From Isoetes taiwanensis (lineage: Eukaryota > Streptophyta > Lycopodiopsida > Isoetales > Isoetaceae), in contig JAJEKV010000026.1 in assembly GCA_021234155.1 (NCBI GenBank), positions 3,894,644 to 3,958,643 on the forward strand: DNA of 64,000 nt, read 5' to 3'. Shown in pieces: positions 57,739 to 64,000 of this stretch. How positions within the stretch are numbered: position 1 is the stretch's first letter; the number at the start of each line of letters is the position of its first letter. A program made the translations under genes and the position numbers. The notes beneath the pieces are model-generated. The model did no database searches and was not told the origin of the DNA. It saw only the letters and a program-made list of their open reading frames with translations.

Positions 57739-59760
57739 AAAAATTTCAAAGAATCTAAAAAAAATACATTTCAAGGAAAACTGCAATTGCAAGCTGTAAT
57801 AAAAATGAGAAAATTGTTTGGAGTTTCAACCGTCTGTCGAAGAGCGAGTCAAAACTGAGTCAAGGAAGCAAAGCTGAGACAAAAATTGGGCAATCAAAAT
57901 TCCATCCTATGTTGTTTCTTGTTATTTCCATCCGAAGTGAAAATTTTCCTTTTTCTTTCTTTTCTTAAATTTTGGGTCTTTGAAATATGCCTTGAGCCAA
58001 GATTTTCCCTTCTTTTCTAACTAGTTAGTTAATTTCAGAAATTTTTTCTCCACTCTAGAGGCAATGTTGACCTCCTCTCTCTCAATATTAATCTCATGTA
58101 CTCCTCAACCTGGGAGTTGAGAAGTTGATGTCTAAGAGCTTCTAGATGTGTTACCTTGGAATGGTGAATCTCCATCCCTTAAGCAAATTTTTGATTAACT
58201 TGGCAGTCCGACACCACCAAGCCATCCACCCATAAGAATCAAAATGGTTAGTGGAGGATTCAATAATATTAATCAAAAAGGCCTTAAAATCAAGGTGGAT
58301 TAGAAGCTCACATTCAACTTGAAATAATCTGTTTTCCTATTATTAAAAACCTCCTCCCTTTGAATAGAAGCTTGGAAAACTGATCAGATACATTGAGGTT
58401 GATAACTCTATTGCCACCACTCCAAAGGTTGTCCTTTAGATTTCGTGCAAGCAAAATTGCAGCAGCCCTATGAGCAACACTTACATGGCCTAAATATGCC
58501 AAATTTGCAGGCTGAAAAAGTCTGTTTGTACTTGATTTTCATGACATAATCTTTCCTTATTTAAGTAATTTTAACAAGCTGGAAGATACCACAGCCAATG
58601 CATCAAGGGCACTCTTTATTTTGAACAAACATGGCATATTGAAACCAATTGCCAATGAGTTGATTTTCCTCCACCTGAAACACCCGGACAAGCCATTTAT
58701 AGAGTCTTTATGCCTCCCAAATTTGAACAAAGGAATTGGTTGTGGGAGCTTGCCAAGGCCTATTTGCAACCAATGATGCAGGAACACACCAACTAATTTC
58801 ACATTGGTAAGTAATCATATCAAGTTTATTTTATCATTGATTTAGTGCAATATTAACCTCTCTATGGTATTCCTTGCAGGCCTAAAACGCATGCATGCAT
58901 GGAGCCCATAATTGCAGTGATATGCAAAGTAAGTGTTTTGTTTATCTAGGTCTTCCTGATTACGATGGTGAAGTGCAAAGTATATGAAATCAAGCTTCTC
59001 TTAATACTATAAAAGATCATGCCTGGAATAACATATTTAAGTATCTTGCATAAGATCAACAGAGCACAGGCACGTAGAGGTAATAAATCATAGACTTGAA
59101 TCGAATGGTACTGATAGCCTATAAATGTGGGAATTTGGCAAATTTGTCAAGCAACCAAGTTGGGATTTACCACGTGAGACATTTTTCCCAAACCCTTCAT
59201 AGTAAAGTTTTGGGCAAATAAGTAACAATGTCCATAAGGACTGTTGTTTCTTGTCGATTTAGAAGTTATTTTATATAACATTTTTTAATTTTACAGGATG
59301 AAAGAAATTGATGTACTAACTTCTAGAAAATTATGACTCATGCTACCTCGCCAGATCTTGAAGAATAGGGCCTTTGTTTCTGTTGAATGATAGACAATTG
59401 CAAGAAATTAGAATTGATGTATGAAGGACTCATTGCAACACAATGAGCAAAATTTGCTAGCAGTTAGACTCATGTTAAGACTTATAAGTCCTCGAATAAA
59501 TTGTTCTTGTATTGCTCTTGTTTCTACTATGTTTATATTGATCTCTTGACCGGTTTCATAGCACTAATTACCATGCAAAAGCAATAACCAAAGGAAAAGG
59601 GACTGGGCAGTTGGAGTAAGAAAAATTGCTTGAGCATAAGATGAATAAGATATGATTAATAATGGCATAGTGATTGCAATTAATATGTTAATATGCGGAC
59701 AATAATCATTATTTTATATCTTTAGCATTTTCTGGTTTTCAAAATAAGTTACTGACTATG
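57739..59760. other. AT-rich intergenic DNA, no gene recognised
   Basis: Minus-strand frames at 58314-58502 and 58557-58802 have no recognisable domain. No repeats of note. Confidence 0.4.
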
Positions 59761-60290
59761 TTTTTTTTTTTTTTTTTTTTTTTTGCAGGCAAGATATTTT
59801 ATTAATAATAAATATGGTTTACAAACCTTATTTATAAGCCCCTCGAAAGGCTAGATAGGAAATATTTGCACCACACCCAAGAGGGGATGAGGGTGAAGAA
59901 CTATCTAACTATGTACTCAAATAACAGAAACTCTACATCTTCTGTGTTGCTGCTAGTACTACGACAGACCTACCTCTGTAAGCTCCTGCTTCTTCCTTCC
60001 AACAGCACATACTAAAGGAGTATCCATTATATTTTCCCACCATTAGTAGCCTTCAATCCACCTTACCACTTGGGTGTCCAAATAAATAACCAGAGATAAG
60101 AATCTGAAGCTGATGCAGTCATAACCAGATCAAACAAGGGACTATTCAAGGCCTAAGCCTTTGCTATGCATATGAGGGGCTCCGAGAGAGCAAACTTCAT
60201 CCCATCCCATGACTATGGTTATTTGGCTAGCACTATCCTGTTTCAAGTCGTCTACAAAAGTTGATATTTCAACATCTGCAAATAAATCAA
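59761..60290 (-). mobile_element. Possible poly(A)-tailed retroposon end
   Basis: T24 at 59761-59784 is followed by GCAGGCAAGATATTTTATTA, so on the minus strand an AATAATAAAATA-like signal precedes a long poly(A) tail. This is typical of the 3' end of a LINE or retrocopy. No coding domain was recognised in the adjacent 500 bp, so the source and 5' edge are unknown. Confidence 0.45.
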
Positions 60291-61921
60291 TCTGATATTT
60301 CATTGCTTTCTGCTTAAGATACTTGCGTTGTTATTATGGTTAATACATAGATTTCAAAAGTCAGATGATAGAAACTATTATGTGCAGTAGGATTTCCGTA
60401 GTTGTACAATGTCTACGAGATGAACTGTAAATGCATAATTAAAATTGGATGGTAACTCTTTTCAATGTCACATTTTTTAACACCTGAATTTTGCCCTTAT
60501 AAGAGCTCAATTCTCAATTATTGTTTGCATTCTATTATCATACATAATATAGTAATGATGCAAGACAATCAGGATATGAGGGTGAGTGTTGCAATTTTGG
60601 CCCTTGGTAATGAAGCAAGCATTATAGTAAATGTACACGACGTATCTTCAAGTATGCAATATGAAGCACCAGATCGAATACCAAAACATGGCAAGTAGCA
60701 CCTATAAATGTACTGTTAAGAGTTTCAATGTAGTGTGTAGTAGACATGTAGTTTACAATCAAGCAGCTTATTGTTTGACTAGAAGTAATTGGCATCAGTG
60801 TGTTCAACTTTTGATATGTTAATAGCAGTAGTCAATGTACAATTGGAATAATACAATTAGTTTGGCACATCTAAATTATACAATCATGTTATAACAACCA
60901 GCCAAAAAGATTTAGTAACAGTATTGGACAAACTTTCTAACAAATTTCGTCATGTTTTCTTACATTAAATGAGTTGCATTATTTTAATAGAATAGAATAG
61001 AATAGTTTAAGTAAATTTTGTTGGAATTTTTTCTACTATGCATTGACTTATAATAAAATTTCCAATTTCAACTAGTCGGCTAATAAAATTTTCAATTTTA
61101 GTCGATTGAGTTGTACTATTCCTCGGACTTTGCTCAACATTGTACTAGTTTGCCTTGGATAAGTTAGCTCATGCCATGAGCTTTGGGGATTACTGTATAT
61201 AACCAGATTCATTGTTAATGCCATTGCAACAGTTGCGTTGTGGCCAAGATGAATTGAGGAATGCAGGATCTACTACCATGGGCAAGTTTGCAGAGCATGC
61301 ACGATTGACATGTAATCTTTTTTGCGTCTGTTGCCATGATTCCAATACTTTGGCAATGGATTTGAGTTTCGAAGTAGTAAATTCTGAAAACACCGTTTTG
61401 CTTAGGTGCTTTGCTTTGTTATTTTCCATCCTTTATGCAATAGTGAATACTTGCCGAAACATTGCCCAGTGGAGCTTCACGACCATGCAAGAACTTTGGT
61501 TTTTTCCAGGTTTGTTGTTTCTAGCATATTTGTGGCTATGGAAGGGGTCCCAAAAGTAACAAGGAGAAAGATAAAGGGGATCCAACCGTTGTTTGCTTCT
61601 TATTCTTTAAACAATTGTTTTGTAGCTCCTAGTTTTATCTTACATCCATACATATATACTCTTTATCATAATCATCATACTAGTTGTTCTTGTTTTTACT
61701 TGTTGAATAAAAAAGACAACTTTTTTCTAGCCTTAGACTTGTACATTACTCATTAACTGTGTCATGAAGTTAGGAAATTAAGCAAGCATTGAAAAAGTTC
61801 AATATTGGATTCCTGAACTTAAGTGTTTTTGGATATAAAAAAATTGTTGGCCAACTTTTATTTTGTACATCTGCATTAGTGTCATTCTTAAAGATGGAAG
61901 TTTGGATGATAATCAGTACTC

Positions 61922-61922
<1 letters not shown>
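60291..61922. other. AT-rich intergenic DNA, no gene recognised
   Basis: Includes AATAG repeats near 60990-61010 and AATAAAATTT(T/C)CAATTT repeated near 61050-61100. A 115-codon frame at 61212-61559 shows no known domain. Confidence 0.4.

Positions 61923-61990
<68 letters not shown>
61923..61990. repeat. (AC)34 microsatellite
   Basis: A perfect AC dinucleotide run of 68 bp. The Thr/His-repeat reading frames over it are artefacts. Confidence 0.98.
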
Positions 61991-61995
<5 letters not shown>

Positions 61996-63233
61996 CAAAC
62001 AAAACAAGGAACACTTTCATCATCGAAGCGACCCTCAATGCATAAAACAACACAAACAACACAAACATAACGTTAAACATACTGCTTTTCACTAATCAAG
62101 GTTAATCAAGGTGTCAGTTACAAATATAGAAGATTGGCCTTATTGCCCAGCAATGCTGGGCATAAGTTAAGAATGTGTATATGATGTTGTTTAGGCTTAG
62201 AGTTGCTTCAAAAAAACATTAATGATCTTTTTATCGTGTTTTGCATTGTATCTCTACATGTTTTTTTATTTTTGTTTTGAGGTGTCTGGAGGTTTGATTC
62301 CTCCACTGCCTCCGTCTTTTGCTTGTTTATGTCATACCATATATGGCAACATCTCAACGTCCCATAGGGATTTATGACGGTCCACTAAATGTTCGAAGAG
62401 AGAGAAGGGAACCTAATGTCCCAAGAGAGAGAAAGGAACCTAAAAAGACAATGATGGTAAAATGTCCGAAGAGAGAGAAGAGAACCTAAAAAACAAGCCA
62501 TTCTAATGCATTTAATGTGGACGCGGAATAACTACCCTTCAAATACGGAGCGAAGGTTAAAATAAAATAACCAAGGACCACGTTCTCAATAAAACGTCCT
62601 TTAAAGGCCATTCTTCAAGTTTCCGAACAGTGCGCCGGTCAAAAAAGCATGGTCGGCTGTGCGAAATGCTCATAACTTTGTGCAGTTGGGAAGGACACGT
62701 GAGATTTTGCTATATTCTGCAGACAAAAAGGATCAGACGAATTTTCGTCCTGTTCTAAGGCAGTACATCAGTCTAATGGGGCCTGGATGTGACCTTAGAA
62801 AGGTCTTATGTTGTAGCTGTAACCTGCAGCCCATAAGCCAAGAAAGGGACCACTGAATAGTGCCGTTGTAATACAACGGTTGCTGCACGAGACCACTTGT
62901 ATCCACCAAATCTAAGGTTTTAGAGCTTCCCATTGAATAAGACTTCCAGAACAGACAAACTGTATCAGACATTCCAGTATTCAATATTTTCCTTGTCCCT
63001 GTTTCACATATTAGTCCGCAACAAATAAATTAGAATATAGGTTTTCCCCTTAAAAACATGCATCTCGTCCAATATGGAGTATGACATTTGGTTCAGTCCA
63101 ATCTTATCCTCTTGTAATTCCTAAACATTTTACCGTGTAAAGTTCTGTACGAGCTCTCCAAATGAAATGTTGTTTGTAAAGTTAGAAAGATGATCACTAT
63201 TTCATGAAAACGAACTCGCCAGCATAAATAGTG
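61991..63233. other. Downstream region of the right-hand LRR kinase
   Basis: Contains three ~30-bp TGTCC.AAGAGAGAGAA.GAACCTAA units at 62390-62494. The 3' UTR of the kinase should occupy the right part. No separate gene was recognised; the 83-codon minus-strand frame at 62733-62984 has no known domain. Confidence 0.45.
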
Positions 63234-64000
63234 TCACATGGGTGACGTATGAGATGTTGGGTCAGAGGAAGAAGTTGGCATATCTGGACCACCTCTACAC
63301 CCTTCTAGCATGAAAACTACTTCAGTCATGGCAGGCCTGTCTATTGGATCTGGAGCAGTGCACATAAGAGCAACTTTTACAAACAGCAGAAATTCCTCCC
63401 ATTCTCTTGAATCTGGATCAAATTCTAACAAGCCTGGATCAAACAACTCTGAAATCTGCCCCGTCTGAAGTTGTCTCTTAACCCATTTGACAATGTCCTC
63501 ATCCTGTGTAAACATAGCAGGCCTTCTTCCAGTGACAAGTTCTAGCAACACGATCCCAAAGCTATACACATCTGATTCCCTTGTTACTTGTCCAGTCAGA
63601 CTAGCCTCTGGAGACACATAACCTAGTGAGCCTACAGGTGTAGTTGAGGTTGAGGCTTCCATTGGTGTCACGGCTATCCCCTCTAAACCAAAATCTGATA
63701 AATGTGGTTCAAAATCTGCATCAAAAAGTACATAATTAGGCTTCACATCCCCATGTACAATAGGAGGAGAGCACTGAGTATGAAGGAATGCCAAGGCTCT
63801 AGCCGTTCCCAATGCGATAATGTGCTGCATTGGCCAGTTCAAGACATGTCCTTCCTGTCTTGAAGCCTCTTGCAAAAGAGCTGCTAAATTTCCATTTGGC
63901 ATGTAGTCATAAATAAGCAGTCTCACATCTCCACTTATATAATATCCTCTCAAAACAGCAAGATTCTTATGTTTCACCCTTCCAAGTCTCTCTGCATGTG
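63234..64000 (-). CDS. LRR receptor-like kinase, At4g36180 type, intact 3' end (kinase domain; continues past the window)
   Basis: An open minus-strand frame to a stop at 63234-63236 encodes most of a Ser/Thr/Tyr-type receptor kinase domain. Visible motifs are VKHKNLAVLRGYYISG, LLIYDYMPNGNLAALLQEAS, IVHGDVKPNYVLFD (HGD instead of HRD), LSDFGLEG, GYVSPEASLTGQ (SPE instead of APE), [32 protein letters not shown] and DRPAMTEVVFMLEGC. It ends in a Ser/Thr-rich tail PTSSSDPTSHTSPM. Family knowledge: At4g36180 has the same HGD, SPE and [13 protein letters not shown] features. It would signal at the plasma membrane; the ligand is unknown. It is near identical to 1-611 but without the frame breaks. 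Confidence 0.95.
   Translation of the reverse strand, partial: HAERLGRVKHKNLAVLRGYYISGDVRLLIYDYMPNGNLAALLQEASRQEGHVLNWPMQHIIALGTARALAFLHTQCSPPIVHGDVKPNYVLFDADFEPHLSDFGLEGIAVTPMEASTSTTPVGSLGYVSPEASLTGQVTRESDVYSFGIVLLELVTGRRPAMFTQDEDIVKWVKRQLQTGQISELFDPGLLEFDPDSREWEEFLLFVKVALMCTAPDPIDRPAMTEVVFMLEGCRGGPDMPTSSSDPTSHTSPM

Noticed and set aside
61789-62070. Open frames with long Thr-His repeats
   Set aside because: Produced by the (AC)n microsatellite; no coding support.
1-64000. CRISPR array, bacterial operon or plasmid features
   Set aside because: No regular repeat-spacer array or bacterial-type gene packing; all real genes are plant nuclear, TE or mitochondrial.

Overview
This window looks like nuclear DNA of a land plant with a large, repeat-rich, intron-containing genome, most likely a fern or lycophyte. 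Supporting this are plant nuclear genes with GT-AG introns, L1-type LINEs with the plant DUF4283-like ORF1, Ty1/Copia elements, a tRNA-related repeat family, and an inserted piece of mitochondrial cox1. Read as protein, that cox1 piece needs both C-to-U and U-to-C RNA editing, a combination known from ferns, hornworts and some lycophytes. The species assignment is inference.

Layout. 0-3.6 kb: an LRR receptor-like kinase of the Arabidopsis At4g36180 type on the minus strand, broken by many small frameshifts. The 3' end of a near-identical, unbroken copy lies at 63.2-64 kb in the same orientation, 63.39 kb away. 3.6-13 kb: AT-rich intergenic DNA with simple and tandem repeats. 13.2-13.7 kb: 3' end of a minus-strand LINE. 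13.9-16.4 kb: a frameshifted DUF7869-type, transposon-like gene. 16.8-25.8 kb: an unusual, visibly GC-richer block. It holds an AACCATAT-rich tract, a degenerate tandem array, short ORF islands, an FCP1/NIF-type (HAD) phosphatase relic, and a family of TTTCTCGACT...AGTCGAGAAA hairpins in the gaps between ORF islands. 25.9-29 kb: a minus-strand LINE. 29.3-30.4 kb: a tRNA-like repeat beside a decayed TKI1-like (TSL-kinase interacting protein) locus.

34.6-38.2 kb: a complete 14-exon gene for the MCM-binding protein ETG1/MCMBP, with an E2F-type site just upstream. 38.8-39.5 kb: Copia RNase H relic. 40.1-43.7 kb: a plus-strand LINE of the same family as the 26-29 kb one. 43.8-44.9 kb: tandem tRNA-like repeats. 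44.9-46.7 kb: mitochondrial insert (cox1 exons and group II intron parts). 46.7-47.1 kb: RT zinc-finger fragment. 47.4-51.7 kb: a Copia element with two ~145-bp LTRs.

54.0-54.8 kb: the nuclear gene for the chloroplast ATP synthase delta subunit. Its mature region is intact, but its transit peptide is interrupted by a stop and a frameshift. The rest is AT-rich with a foldback, a second tRNA-like repeat unit, a poly(T)-marked retroposon end and microsatellites.

Only ETG1 is complete and clearly functional as read. ATPD and the right-hand LRR kinase are probably functional but are disrupted or cut by the window edge. Everything else is mobile-element or organelle debris. ETG1 (DNA replication and cohesion), ATPD (photosynthetic ATP synthesis) and the receptor kinase do not form a pathway; they are neighbours in a TE-filled region.
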